A stretch of DNA of 45,039 nt. Source: CAYXOX01 sp964466745 (GTDB lineage Bacteria > Pseudomonadota > Alphaproteobacteria > Rhodobacterales > Rhodobacteraceae). Positions 31,609 to 39,843 of the stretch are shown piece after piece (within the stretch, counting starts at the first letter, position 1; each line of letters begins with the position of its first letter). Where the stretch lies: positions 1 through 45,039 of the forward strand of contig CAYXOX010000011.1 of NCBI GenBank assembly GCA_964466745.1. The letters are read 5' to 3'. The translations under genes were made by a program, and so were the position numbers. Under the pieces are notes generated by a model that saw only the letters and a program-made list of their open reading frames with translations, had not been told where the DNA came from and searched no databases.

Positions 31609-32784
31609 TTAGCGCGCAACTTGCTCGCCGGAAAGACCGGGTTTGGCCGCGTGATGAGCGGCCTCCAGAAGCGCCGCATAATCGGCCTTCGTCGCAAGCC
31701 GCGGATTGGTTCGGTTCGCCGTCTGGCTGGCCGCGGCACTGGCGGCACGGGCCAGCGCATCGCTCGAGAAGGCCGCATCGGAAAGGTGCCCCGGCAGGCC
31801 CAGGCGGCGGCCGAGCGCGGCCAGCGCGCGCGGAACGTCCGAGCCCGGAGCCAGGCGCATGGCCTCGGCGATCCGATCCAGGCGATCCCCCAGCGCGGGC
31901 GCGTTGAACTCGAGTACGGGCGGCAGCAGGGCGGCATGGAACTGCCCGTGCCGCACGCCGCCACCCGCCTCGGCCTCGAGCGCGCGCCCGAGCGCCTCGA
32001 CCCCGCCGAGGCCCTTCTCGGCGGCGAGGCCGGCACACAGCGCCGCCCCCATCATCTCGCGCCCCGCATCGGCGCGGCCGGATCCGCGCAGCACCGCTTC
32101 GAAGATGTCCGACATCCGGCGCACCCCTTCGAGCGCGATCCCGTCGGCCGGGGGGTTGAAGGTGGTCCCGAGGAACGCCTCCACGCAATGGCACATGATG
32201 TCGAATCCGCTGGCCGCCGTCTCGGCACTGTCGGGCGGATCGGCGATGAGGGTCGGGTCGCACAGGATCACGGAGGGCGCGGTGCGCAGGCTGCCGCGAG
32301 TCGGACCCGCGATCTCGATGGGTCCAAGGCCGATGTTGCCGATCGAGGTGGGGATCGCGATGGTCGGCGGCGGCGTGCCGAGGCCGTCATGGCGCGCGCG
32401 GCGCCGGGAGGACAGCATCCAGCCCAGCATGCGCGCGAAATCAAGCGCCCGGGGGCCGCCCAGCCCGATGACGGCATCGCATCCCGCATCGGAGTACTGA
32501 CGCACCGCGGTTTCCATGGCATCTTCTGCATCGCCGTGCGCGCCGGACGCGCGGCCACCGCCTTCCGCTTCGAGCGGTCCACCCGGAGCAAGCTGGAGAA
32601 AGATGGCCTCGCACCCAGGCGGGAGCGCATCCTGGAGCCGCTCGGCCGGGTCCGAGCCGGGCGCCGGCCGGTCCTGCACCACCATCGGGCGGCGCGACCG
32701 TGCACGTCTCAGCTCCTCGCCGAGCGCATCCTCGAGCACGTTGTTGGCGAAGTGCACGCGCGAGAGATAGGTGATGAGAGACAT
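31609..32784 (-). CDS. Iron-type (group III) alcohol dehydrogenase-like protein with degenerate active site
   Basis: A 391-residue protein of the iron-containing alcohol dehydrogenase/maleylacetate reductase fold. The order of blocks is right: VIGLGGPRALDFARML for the usual GGGSxxDxAK, PTSIGNIG for PTTxGTGS, and SGFDIMCHCVEAFL for the Asp and first His metal ligands, then VRHGQFHAALLPPVLEFN for the last His. The block that should read H-x-x-x-H-P-L-G reads EALGRALE, so the second His ligand is Arg. Both nucleotide motifs are also weakened. It may bind no metal, use another cofactor or act as a sensor. It lies between the binding-protein and AraC genes. Confidence 0.75.
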   Translation of the reverse strand: MSLITYLSRVHFANNVLEDALGEELRRARSRRPMVVQDRPAPGSDPAERLQDALPPGCEAIFLQLAPGGPLEAEGGGRASGAHGDAEDAMETAVRQYSDAGCDAVIGLGGPRALDFARMLGWMLSSRRRARHDGLGTPPPTIAIPTSIGNIGLGPIEIAGPTRGSLRTAPSVILCDPTLIADPPDSAETAASGFDIMCHCVEAFLGTTFNPPADGIALEGVRRMSDIFEAVLRGSGRADAGREMMGAALCAGLAAEKGLGGVEALGRALEAEAGGGVRHGQFHAALLPPVLEFNAPALGDRLDRIAEAMRLAPGSDVPRALAALGRRLGLPGHLSDAAFSSDALARAASAAASQTANRTNPRLATKADYAALLEAAHHAAKPGLSGEQVAR

Positions 32785-32844
32785 CGCGGCCGCGCCCCCC
32801 TGCATGCGCGCTGGCGAGCAAAGCGCGCGGTCGGCGGAGAAGTG

Positions 32845-32874
32845 GGCGGGGCCGCCCAGAAGCGCGGCCCCGCC
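32845..32874 (-). other. Hairpin after the binding-protein gene
   Basis: Perfect 11-bp stem (32845-32855 with 32864-32874) and 8-base loop, starting 13 bases after the binding-protein stop on the minus strand. No T run follows. As with the hairpin at 511-536, it may protect the abundant binding-protein message and limit read-through into the dehydrogenase and AraC genes. Confidence 0.6.
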
Positions 32875-32887
32875 GATGCCCGAAGGC

Positions 32888-34147
32888 TCAGCCGGCGCCG
32901 CCGAGCGCGGCGCAGTCGGGGTTGTCGCGCGAGGGCAGGCCCATGGCGCGGAACTCGTCGGCGGTCATGCCCAGGGTCTGGGTCACGTTGTCGACCCGCG
33001 CCTTGAACACGTTGGCGAGCCCGCCCGCGCCATCGTCCACCACCTCGGTGATGAAGACCGAGCCGGAGGCCTGGCGGTTCTCGTTGAGCTCGACCCGCCC
33101 CAGCGGAGTGTCGAGCGGCATCGTGGCGAGAGCCTCCTGGAAGGCGGCCTGACCATTGGAGAGATCGCCGTCCACGGCATCGAGAGCCTGCAGCGCGGCG
33201 AGCGCGGCCACGTAGTAGCCCACGCCGAAGAGCGAAGGCGTCGGGAAACGCTCGTCCTCGGGGAAGGCGGCCTGGTAGGCCGCGACGTACTCCTGCCACG
33301 CGGGGCTCGGATCGTCCGAAGCGAGCGGCCCGGAGGTGGGCGTACCGATCAGCGCTTCCTTGGCACGGCCGCGCGAGGTGAGCACGGTCTGGTCGGCCAT
33401 GATGGTGCCGCCGATCAGGTTGGTCTCGGCGCCTGCCTGGTTGTACTGGTTGAGGAAGTTGATGGCGTCGGTGCCGCCCACGCCGAGGTAGATGGCGTCC
33501 ACGTCATCGGGCAGCGAGGCGATCACGCCGCCGAAGTCGGACGAGCCGAGCGGCACCCAGAACCGCTCGACGATCTCGCCGCCGGCGCGGCAGAAATCCA
33601 CGGCGAAACCAAGGAAGTTGGTGTAGCCGAAGGAGTAGTCCGCGGCGATGGTCGCAACGCGGTTCCAGCCCTTCTCCTCGACGACATAGGTGCCGAGCCC
33701 GGCACCCCACTGCGCGCCGTCGAGATTGAAGCGGAAGAAGTTCTCCGCCGGATCGACCCAGGTGGTTTCGAGCGCGCCCGAGATGCCGTTGATGATGGTC
33801 TTGTCGGGAACGGTCTTGGCGTAGTCGCGCATCGCGATCCCCTCCGAGCCGGAGAGCGGCCCGATGATGATGTCGACCCCGTCCTGCTCGATCAGCTTGC
33901 GGGCCTGGCGGACCGCGGTGTCGGGCGTGGTGTCGGAGGGCGCCACCACGAGTTCGATCTGGCGACCGCCGGCCATGTAGTCGGCCTGCTGCATCGCCAT
34001 TTCGACGTTGCGCACGCTGTCCGCGCCGCCTTCGGCGAAAGCGCCTTCGAGGGCGACGAGAATCCCGATCCGGATCGGATCGTCCTGGGCGATGCCGGCC
34101 GCGGGTATCAGCAGCGCCGCGGTGGCCGCCATGAGTGCTTTTTTCAT
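32888..34147 (-). CDS. Branched-chain-type ABC transporter substrate-binding protein (LivK type)
   Basis: A 419-residue periplasmic binding protein. Residues 1-20 form a signal peptide (MKKALMAATAALLIPAAGIA). The mature protein starts DDPIRIGILVALEGAFAEGG and has the family blocks ARKLIEQDGVDIIIGPLSG and YSFGYTNFLGFAVDF. GTPTSGPLASDDPSP lies in the cleft region. A strong AGGAGACCT precedes the ATG. It is the first gene of the long minus-strand cluster and separated from its permeases by the dehydrogenase and AraC genes. The ligand class is unknown; similar proteins bind aromatic acids, amides and amino acids. Confidence 0.92.
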   Translation of the reverse strand: MKKALMAATAALLIPAAGIAQDDPIRIGILVALEGAFAEGGADSVRNVEMAMQQADYMAGGRQIELVVAPSDTTPDTAVRQARKLIEQDGVDIIIGPLSGSEGIAMRDYAKTVPDKTIINGISGALETTWVDPAENFFRFNLDGAQWGAGLGTYVVEEKGWNRVATIAADYSFGYTNFLGFAVDFCRAGGEIVERFWVPLGSSDFGGVIASLPDDVDAIYLGVGGTDAINFLNQYNQAGAETNLIGGTIMADQTVLTSRGRAKEALIGTPTSGPLASDDPSPAWQEYVAAYQAAFPEDERFPTPSLFGVGYYVAALAALQALDAVDGDLSNGQAAFQEALATMPLDTPLGRVELNENRQASGSVFITEVVDDGAGGLANVFKARVDNVTQTLGMTADEFRAMGLPSRDNPDCAALGGAG

Positions 34148-34279
34148 AGGTCTCCTCCCTGAGAACGCAGGCCGTTACGCGTTCGACCGCCGGCCGCCGC
34201 CTGCCAGCGGGAGATCCGGGGCCCGGATACCCAGCCTAGGTGGGCGGCGCGCAGGCGCGCGATGCCCGCGTGTTGGCCG

Positions 34280-34297
34280 GCATACCCCTGCGTCTCA
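34280..34297. promoter_or_regulatory. Candidate AraC-type site upstream of the binding-protein gene
   Basis: GCATACCC-CTGCG-TCTCA, the second copy of the motif at 30592-30609. AGCCTAG lies at 34233-34239, 40 bases from the motif compared with 19 in the other copy; the 21-base difference equals two helical turns. A weaker repeat, CGATGCCC at 34260-34267, lies in between at the place the motif occupies in the other copy, which would give tandem sites about 20 bases apart, as AraC-family proteins often use. Confidence 0.55.
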
Positions 34298-34333
34298 TTT
34301 TTCGCCTGAAGCTCGGGCGCGGTCTGGGCGGGC

Positions 34334-35368
34334 TCACACGTCCTCGAAGACCCCGGGGATCGACGACGGCCCGCCCTCCAGCCAGTTCGGCACGGGCAGG
34401 TTGCGCTCGCGCAGGAAGGCAGGGTTGAAGAGCTTGGACTGGTAGCGGGTGCCGTAATCGCAAAGGATGGTCACGATGGTGTGCCCCGGCCCCATCTCGC
34501 GGGCCATGCGGATCGCGCCGGCCACGTTGATGCCGGACGAGCCGCCGAGCAGCAGCCCCTCCTCCCGCAGCAGGCGGAAGACGATGGGCAGCGCCTCGGT
34601 ATCGGGGATGTTGAAGGCCATGTCGGGCACCAGCCCCTCGAGATTTGCGGTGATACGGCCCTGCCCGATGCCTTCGGTGATGCTGTCGCCCTCGGCGCGA
34701 AGCTCACCCTCGACGTAGTGCCGGTAGAGCGCCGAGCCGTCCGGGTCGGCCAGCGCGATCTTCACGCCCTTCGGCTGCAGCGCCTCGGCCACACCGGCCA
34801 GCGTGCCGCCGGTGCCCACTGCGCAGACGAAACCGTCGATCCGTCCGCCGGTCTGCTCCCATATCTCGGGGCCCGTGCCCTCGACATGGGCGGCACGGTT
34901 GGCGGTGTTGTCGAACTGGTTGGCCCAGACCGTGCCGGCCTCGCTGGTGCCGGCGAGGCGCTCGGCGAGGCGGGCCGAGTATTTCACGTAGTTGTTGGGG
35001 TTGCGGTAGGGCACCGCGGGCACCTGCACGAGCTCGGCCCCAGCGAGGCGAAGGGTGTCCTTCTTCTCCTGGCTCTGGGTCTCGGGGATCACGATGACAG
35101 TGCGAAAACCCATCGAGGCGCCAACCAGCGCCAAGCCGATGCCGGTGTTCCCGGCCGTGCCCTCAACGATCGTGCCCCCCGGCTGCAACGCGCCGCGAGC
35201 GATGGCGTCGCGGATGATCCAGAGGGCCGCCCGATCCTTCACCGACTGGCCCGGATTGAGGAATTCGGCCTTGCCGTAGATCTCGCAGCCGGTTTCCTCC
35301 GAAGGTCCGCGCAGGCGGATCAGCGGCGTCTGGCCCACGGACTCGGCAAGATCGGCGGCAATGCGCAT
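34334..35368 (-). CDS. cysK: Cysteine synthase-family PLP enzyme
   Basis: A 344-residue fold-type II PLP enzyme that makes cysteine from O-acetylserine and sulfide. The PLP lysine is in FLNPGQSVKDRAA; the substrate loop is EGTAGNTGIG (many CysK proteins have TSGNTG), and the phosphate cup is VGTGGTLAGVAE. RNPNNYVKYSARLAE and NQFDNTANRAAH are further family blocks. The ATG at 35368 has GGGAG before it; an upstream open extension is not family-like. It follows trgB at 77 bp. In R. sphaeroides, cysK lies beside trgAB and contributes to tellurite resistance, so the same is likely here. Confidence 0.92.
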   Translation of the reverse strand: MRIAADLAESVGQTPLIRLRGPSEETGCEIYGKAEFLNPGQSVKDRAALWIIRDAIARGALQPGGTIVEGTAGNTGIGLALVGASMGFRTVIVIPETQSQEKKDTLRLAGAELVQVPAVPYRNPNNYVKYSARLAERLAGTSEAGTVWANQFDNTANRAAHVEGTGPEIWEQTGGRIDGFVCAVGTGGTLAGVAEALQPKGVKIALADPDGSALYRHYVEGELRAEGDSITEGIGQGRITANLEGLVPDMAFNIPDTEALPIVFRLLREEGLLLGGSSGINVAGAIRMAREMGPGHTIVTILCDYGTRYQSKLFNPAFLRERNLPVPNWLEGGPSSIPGVFEDV

Positions 35369-35445
35369 GGCGGGCTCCCGGTGCTGGCGCGGCTCTCTCG
35401 CGCGGGTCGAACGATGGCAAGGTCTAGGCGTCCCGGGCGGCGAAC

Positions 35446-36582
35446 TCAACCCGCGCCGGCCTCGGCGCGCAGGCGCGGGCGCTCGCGTTCGAGCCAGAAG
35501 AGCGAAGTGATCAGCGGGCCCACCTCCGCCTCGCCGCTCCCCACCAGCTCCATGGCCTCGGAAAACGTCAGAAGATGCAGGCGGATATCCTCGTGCTCGC
35601 TGGCCAGCCCGCCGCCTCGCTCTTCGAGATCGGGCAGATCGCAAAGGGCGAGATAGCTATGGAAATACTCCGTGGAGGCCCCCGGCGAGGGGTAGTAGGA
35701 GGCGATCGGCAGAAGCGCGCCGAGGGCGAGCCCGGCCTCTTCGCGCGCCTCGCGCCGGGCCGCATCCTCGGGGGTCTCGCCGGCATCGACGAAACCCGCC
35801 ACCGGCTCCAGCATCCATGGCCGCGAAGCCCCTCGCGCGAAGGGGCCCATGCGGAACTGCTCGACCATCAGAATCCGGTCGCGCACCGGATCGAAGGGAA
35901 GCACGATCACCGCATCGCCCGCGCAGAAGACCTCGCGGCGCAGCCAGGACGAGCACGTGCCGTCGAACCGCGGGTGGCTGAGTTCCAGCTCGCGCAGCTC
36001 GAAGAAGCCCAGATGCCTGTCCTCGCTCGCGCGCACCGTCACCTCGCCGGCCCCGCGCGCACTGCGGTGCACGGCGGGCGCGGGCTCTTCGGCCGCGCGC
36101 AGCCGCGCCGCGGCGCGCCCCTCGATCACGGGGCGCAGATGGGCCGCGCGCCCGGGCGCCACCGATCCGCGCAGGGCCATCACGCCGGGCACCGCCAGCA
36201 GGGCGCGGGGGCGGTGGCGCGCCTGCCACGTATCGAGGCGCCAGGCAGCCGCGGGTGCCCCGGTGCCCTCGGGGAGCGCGTGGATGTCCACGGCGAGGCG
36301 CTCGCCGTCCACATCCGCATCGGCGCCGCGGCGCTCCTGCCCGAGGCTCGCGGCGTACCAGTCCAGCCGGGCGATATCCTCCGGCGCGGGGGCGTCGAAC
36401 AGCAGCCCCTCGGCGACGGCGCCGGCATCGGGCACCGCCACGGCGGAGCCGCCCGGTGCGGCCGTCTTCACCGAGTAGCCCCGCAAGAGCGCGGGGCGCA
36501 GCTGCGCGCAGCGGCCGAGCACGAGGGCCCTGAGGTCCGGGTCGCGCAGTTCGCCAGGCAAAAGGATCGGGTGGGATGTCAC
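35446..36582 (-). CDS. trgB: TrgB-like protein: gamma-glutamylcyclotransferase-like domain fused to NUDIX hydrolase
   Basis: A 378-residue protein. Residues 1-80 resemble the AIG2/gamma-glutamylcyclotransferase fold (ILLPGELRDPDLRALVLGRC, then LLRGYSVK and AEGLLFDAPAPEDIARLDWYA); the usual acidic residue of the YE motif is Ala here, so this part may not be active. A spacer follows. The C-terminal part from about 190 is an ADP-ribose-pyrophosphatase-type NUDIX domain with the Nudix box GFVDAGETPEDAARREAREEAGL. The start is GTG 36582, overlapping the TrgA stop by 4 bp. The trgAB pair raises tellurite resistance in R. sphaeroides; the biochemical basis is unknown. Confidence 0.85.
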   Translation of the reverse strand: MTSHPILLPGELRDPDLRALVLGRCAQLRPALLRGYSVKTAAPGGSAVAVPDAGAVAEGLLFDAPAPEDIARLDWYAASLGQERRGADADVDGERLAVDIHALPEGTGAPAAAWRLDTWQARHRPRALLAVPGVMALRGSVAPGRAAHLRPVIEGRAAARLRAAEEPAPAVHRSARGAGEVTVRASEDRHLGFFELRELELSHPRFDGTCSSWLRREVFCAGDAVIVLPFDPVRDRILMVEQFRMGPFARGASRPWMLEPVAGFVDAGETPEDAARREAREEAGLALGALLPIASYYPSPGASTEYFHSYLALCDLPDLEERGGGLASEHEDIRLHLLTFSEAMELVGSGEAEVGPLITSLFWLERERPRLRAEAGAG

Positions 36583-37034
36583 GAGGTGCGCCGGGCGACC
36601 CACTCGGTGACGAGCCCCGAAAGGAACACTCCGCCGAGGAGCACCCCGAGCACTTGGGGGGCGAGCAGCAGCCGGCCGAAATCGGCCATCATGCCGAAGA
36701 CCGCGGTGATCGCTTCCACCGGCCCGTCGTAGCGCAGCGCGAGTGAGCGTTCGATCATGATCGCCGTCGAATGCGCGAGCAGCCCCCAGAACACCAGCGC
36801 CACCCCGGCGGTGAGCCCGAAGCCCAGCGCCGCCGCATACCCCTGCCCGGCCCGCCGCCCGAGCACCACCCAGCCGCATGCCAAGCCGATCGCGGCGTTG
36901 ATCTCGGCGAAGCGGCCCATGTCGGTCCGCTCGGGCATCAGCGGGAACACCGCGTGCGAGGTGGCCCAGGCAACGGCGGCGAGGCAGACGGCAGCGGCCG
37001 CCTTGGCCATTGTGGGCATGTACCGGGTCGCCAC
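36579..37034 (-). CDS. trgA: TrgA family membrane protein (tellurite resistance)
   Basis: A 151-residue inner-membrane protein with four hydrophobic segments and the TrgA hallmarks PTMAKAAAAVCLAAVAW, DMGRFAEINAAIGLACGW and LLAHSTAIMIERSLALRYDGP. GTG at 37034 is taken as start because GGGAGG lies 8 bases upstream at good spacing; ATG at 37019 would give a protein beginning MPTMAKA and is a fair alternative. It is coupled to trgB. Its biochemical function is not known; the name comes from the effect on tellurite resistance in Rhodobacter. Confidence 0.87.
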   Translation of the reverse strand: MATRYMPTMAKAAAAVCLAAVAWATSHAVFPLMPERTDMGRFAEINAAIGLACGWVVLGRRAGQGYAAALGFGLTAGVALVFWGLLAHSTAIMIERSLALRYDGPVEAITAVFGMMADFGRLLLAPQVLGVLLGGVFLSGLVTEWVARRTS

Positions 37035-37074
37035 GTCGCGCCTCCCGCGCAGGGCCCGGGCTCGGGCGGAGCCG

Positions 37075-38283
37075 TCAGGCGCGCCGGGCCACGGTGATCT
37101 GGGTCACGTCGCAGATTGCGTGGTCGAACCCCGCGGCGCAAGACGCCAGGTAGAAATCCCACATCCGCTTGAAGCGCGCATCGAACCCGAGCGCCGCGAC
37201 ATCGTTCCAGCGCTCGTTGAAGGTCTCGTACCAGCGCCGGCAGGTCTGCCCGTAGCTGGGCCCGAACTCCACCGAGTTCTGCACCGCGAGCCCGGCCTTG
37301 CGGATCTCCTCGCGCAGCACCGTGGGGCTGGGGAGCATGCCGCCTGGGAAGACGTAGCGCTGGATGAAGTCCACGGACTTGCGATAGCGCTCCCAGCGCT
37401 TGTCCTCGATCAGGATGATCTGGAGCGTGGCCTTCGCCCCGGGCTTGAGCCGTTCCCGAACGGTCTCGAAATATGTGGGCCAGTAGCGCTGCCCCACGGC
37501 CTCGAACATCTCGATGGAGGCGATCCCGTCGTAGGTTCCCGTCTCGTCGCGGTAGTCCTGCAGGCGAATCTCGACGCGGTCCTGCAGCCCGGCGCGGCGG
37601 ATCCGCTCCACCGCGTAGTCGTGCTGGGCGCGGCTGATGGTCAGCGCCGTCACCCGCAGGCCGCGCTCGCGGGCGGCGTATTCGGCGAAGCCGCCCCAGC
37701 CGCAGCCGATTTCCAGCACGTGATCGCCGGGGCGCGCCCCCATCTCGTCCACGAGGTGGGCATACTTGCGGACCTGCGCCTTCTCGAGGCTCTCCTGCCC
37801 GTGCTCGAACATGGCGGAGGAGTAGGTCATCGTCTCGTCGAGCCAGAGCGCGTAGAAATCGTTGCCGAGGTCGTAATGCGCCTCGATGTTGCGCCTTGCC
37901 TGGGTGCGGGTGTTCGACTTCAGCCAGAACCGGATCCGTTCGTAGACCCGCGCGATGCCCTCGGCGCGGAAGCCCTCGTATACGGCATCGTTGCCCGCGG
38001 AGATGAACTGCATGAACGACATCAGGTCGGGCGTGCTCCACCACCCGTCGAGATAGGCCTCGGCGAAGCCGAGATCGCCCTCGCGCACGAGCCGGGCGAA
38101 GACATCCGGGTTGTGGATCTCCATGGCCGCCACGGGCCCGGGCTTGCTTCCCTCGACCCGGAAGACCCGGCCGTCGGGCAGGGTCGCATCCAGGCGCCCG
38201 CATTCGATGCCCTGGGCGCGACGGAAAACCTGGGCGAAATAGCGCGGCAGTCCCCGCTCGCCGGCAACATCGGTCAGGACCAT
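37075..38283 (-). CDS. cfa: Cyclopropane-fatty-acyl-phospholipid synthase family methyltransferase
   Basis: A 402-residue SAM-dependent enzyme that modifies unsaturated membrane lipids. The N-terminal part (1-110) has FAEAYLDGWWSTPDLMSFM. Then HYDLGNDFYALWLDETMTYSSAMFE is cut here to the known block, followed by SAM motif HVLEIGCGWGGFAEYAA and the catalytic region IASIEMFEAVGQRYWPTYF and IQRYVFPGGMLPS. ATG 38283 follows AAGGGGG. It lies 40 bp before trgA and 73 bp after the photolyase gene on the same strand. This set is probably a stress-related operon. Confidence 0.92.
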   Translation of the reverse strand: MVLTDVAGERGLPRYFAQVFRRAQGIECGRLDATLPDGRVFRVEGSKPGPVAAMEIHNPDVFARLVREGDLGFAEAYLDGWWSTPDLMSFMQFISAGNDAVYEGFRAEGIARVYERIRFWLKSNTRTQARRNIEAHYDLGNDFYALWLDETMTYSSAMFEHGQESLEKAQVRKYAHLVDEMGARPGDHVLEIGCGWGGFAEYAARERGLRVTALTISRAQHDYAVERIRRAGLQDRVEIRLQDYRDETGTYDGIASIEMFEAVGQRYWPTYFETVRERLKPGAKATLQIILIEDKRWERYRKSVDFIQRYVFPGGMLPSPTVLREEIRKAGLAVQNSVEFGPSYGQTCRRWYETFNERWNDVAALGFDARFKRMWDFYLASCAAGFDHAICDVTQITVARRA

Positions 38284-38356
38284 AAAACCCCCTTCATGGC
38301 GCAGTCTTCCCATCTAGGCGAATTCGCCCGGCGGGAACAAGCAGGGCCGGCGCAGC

Positions 38357-39778
38357 TCAAGCGTTGCGTGCCCCATAAGCCGCAAGCGCCCGCGCCCTGC
38401 CCTCGGCGGCGCCGACGACGGGGGCAGGATAGGGATCGCCCGGCGAAAGCCCCCATCCCGGCGGGATCGCCTCGAAGTAGCTCAGCGCCGTCGCCGGCGG
38501 ATGCGCCTGCCCCTCGGCGATCCAGCGCCGTGCGTAGGCGCCCTCGGGATCGAACTTCTCGAGCTGCGTCTCCGGGTTGAAGACGCGGAAGTAGGGCGTC
38601 GCATCCGGGCCTGAGCCCGCCGACCACTGCCAGCCCATCGCGTTCGAGGCCGGATCCCAGTCCACCAGGCAATCGGCGAACCACTCCTGCCCGATCCGCC
38701 AGTGGGTGAGCAGGTGCTTGGTGAGATAGCTCGCAACGATCATCCGGGCCCGGTTGTGCATGGTGCCGGTGACGTAGAGCTCGCGCATGGCGGCATCCAC
38801 GAAACGCATGCCCGTGCGGCCGCGCTGCCAGGCCCGGACCTCGGGCCGTCCTTCGTCCTCGTTCCAGGGGAAATCGTCCCAACCCTCGCGCCAGTTTCGG
38901 GTCGCGATCTGCGGCGTGTGCCAGAGCAGGTGATACGCGAATTCGCGCCAGCCAAGCTCCTTGAGATAATCCTCGGCACCGGGCGCGCCGGCCTCGCGGG
39001 CCGCCGTTGCCGCCGCCCAGACCCGCGCGGGCGCGATCTCGCCGAGCGCGAGGTTCTCCGAGAGGCGCGACGTGCCCGCCTCGGCAACGAGGTTGCGGCC
39101 CTCGGAGTAGCCGGCAATCGCGCCCTCGAGGAACCGGTCGAGACGGGCCTGCGCGGCCTCCTCGCCGATGGCGAGCCAGGGACGCACGACATCGGCCCCG
39201 CGCCCCATGCCAGCGCCCATCTCGAGAGCTTCGGGCGGAAGGCTCGACGGCCAGTGCTCCGGCGCGGGAATGCGTCCCGGCGCGGCGGCACGCCCGGGCA
39301 TCTCGCGCGCGCGCACGGCGCGCCAGAAGGGGGTGTAGACCTTGAAGAAGCCGCCGGCCTTCGTCTTCACCGTCCACGGCTCGACCAGCAGGTGCCCGGT
39401 GTGGCTGCGCCCCTCGATTTCCGCTTCGGCGAGGCCCGCCTTCACCGCGGTGTCGCGCGCCACGGACTGCGGATCGTAGGCGCGCGACCACAGCACCGTG
39501 CGGGCCCCCGTCTCCTCGCAGAGGGCCCTTAGCGTGGGGAGCGCATCGCCCCGGCGCAGCACGAGCCCGCTGCCCATCGCCTCGAGCGTGCGGCCGAACC
39601 GCTCTGCCGCGAGCCCCAGCCGCCAGCGGGGCGCGCGGCCCAGCCCTTCGGCCACCTCGTCGCGCAGGAACACCGGAATGACCGGCGCGCCGCTAGCCGC
39701 TGCGGCCGAAAGGGCGGCGTTGTCCCGCAGGCGGAAATCTCGCCTGACCCAGTAGAGGATCGGTGCTCGCGATGCCAT
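38357..39778 (-). CDS. phrB: Deoxyribodipyrimidine photo-lyase (class I CPD photolyase)
   Basis: A 473-residue flavoprotein that uses blue light to split cyclobutane pyrimidine dimers in DNA. The N-terminal antenna domain begins ILYWVRRDFRLRDNAAL. The FAD domain has the conserved blocks TSRLSENLALGEI, LKELGWREFAYHLLWHTP, GMRFVDAAMRELYVTGTMHNR, MIVASYLTKHLL and DWDPASNAMGWQWSAGSGPDA (all in part). The ATG at 39778 is where the family similarity starts. The Trp chain residues in WREGW and the WQW segment look intact. Confidence 0.94.
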   Translation of the reverse strand: MASRAPILYWVRRDFRLRDNAALSAAAASGAPVIPVFLRDEVAEGLGRAPRWRLGLAAERFGRTLEAMGSGLVLRRGDALPTLRALCEETGARTVLWSRAYDPQSVARDTAVKAGLAEAEIEGRSHTGHLLVEPWTVKTKAGGFFKVYTPFWRAVRAREMPGRAAAPGRIPAPEHWPSSLPPEALEMGAGMGRGADVVRPWLAIGEEAAQARLDRFLEGAIAGYSEGRNLVAEAGTSRLSENLALGEIAPARVWAAATAAREAGAPGAEDYLKELGWREFAYHLLWHTPQIATRNWREGWDDFPWNEDEGRPEVRAWQRGRTGMRFVDAAMRELYVTGTMHNRARMIVASYLTKHLLTHWRIGQEWFADCLVDWDPASNAMGWQWSAGSGPDATPYFRVFNPETQLEKFDPEGAYARRWIAEGQAHPPATALSYFEAIPPGWGLSPGDPYPAPVVGAAEGRARALAAYGARNA

Positions 39779-39843
39779 GCGGTGCCTGCCTGTCCTGCCG
39801 CCGTTCCGGCCCTCGGCCACGCACCCGGCCGGCGAAACGATCG

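Noticed and set aside
28786..33006. A 1406-codon open frame on the plus strand opposite livM, livH, the AraC gene and the dehydrogenase gene
   Set aside because: Its product is Arg-, His- and Asp-rich without any motif, and it mirrors four well-supported minus-strand genes. Long antisense frames are expected in DNA with G+C-rich third codon positions.
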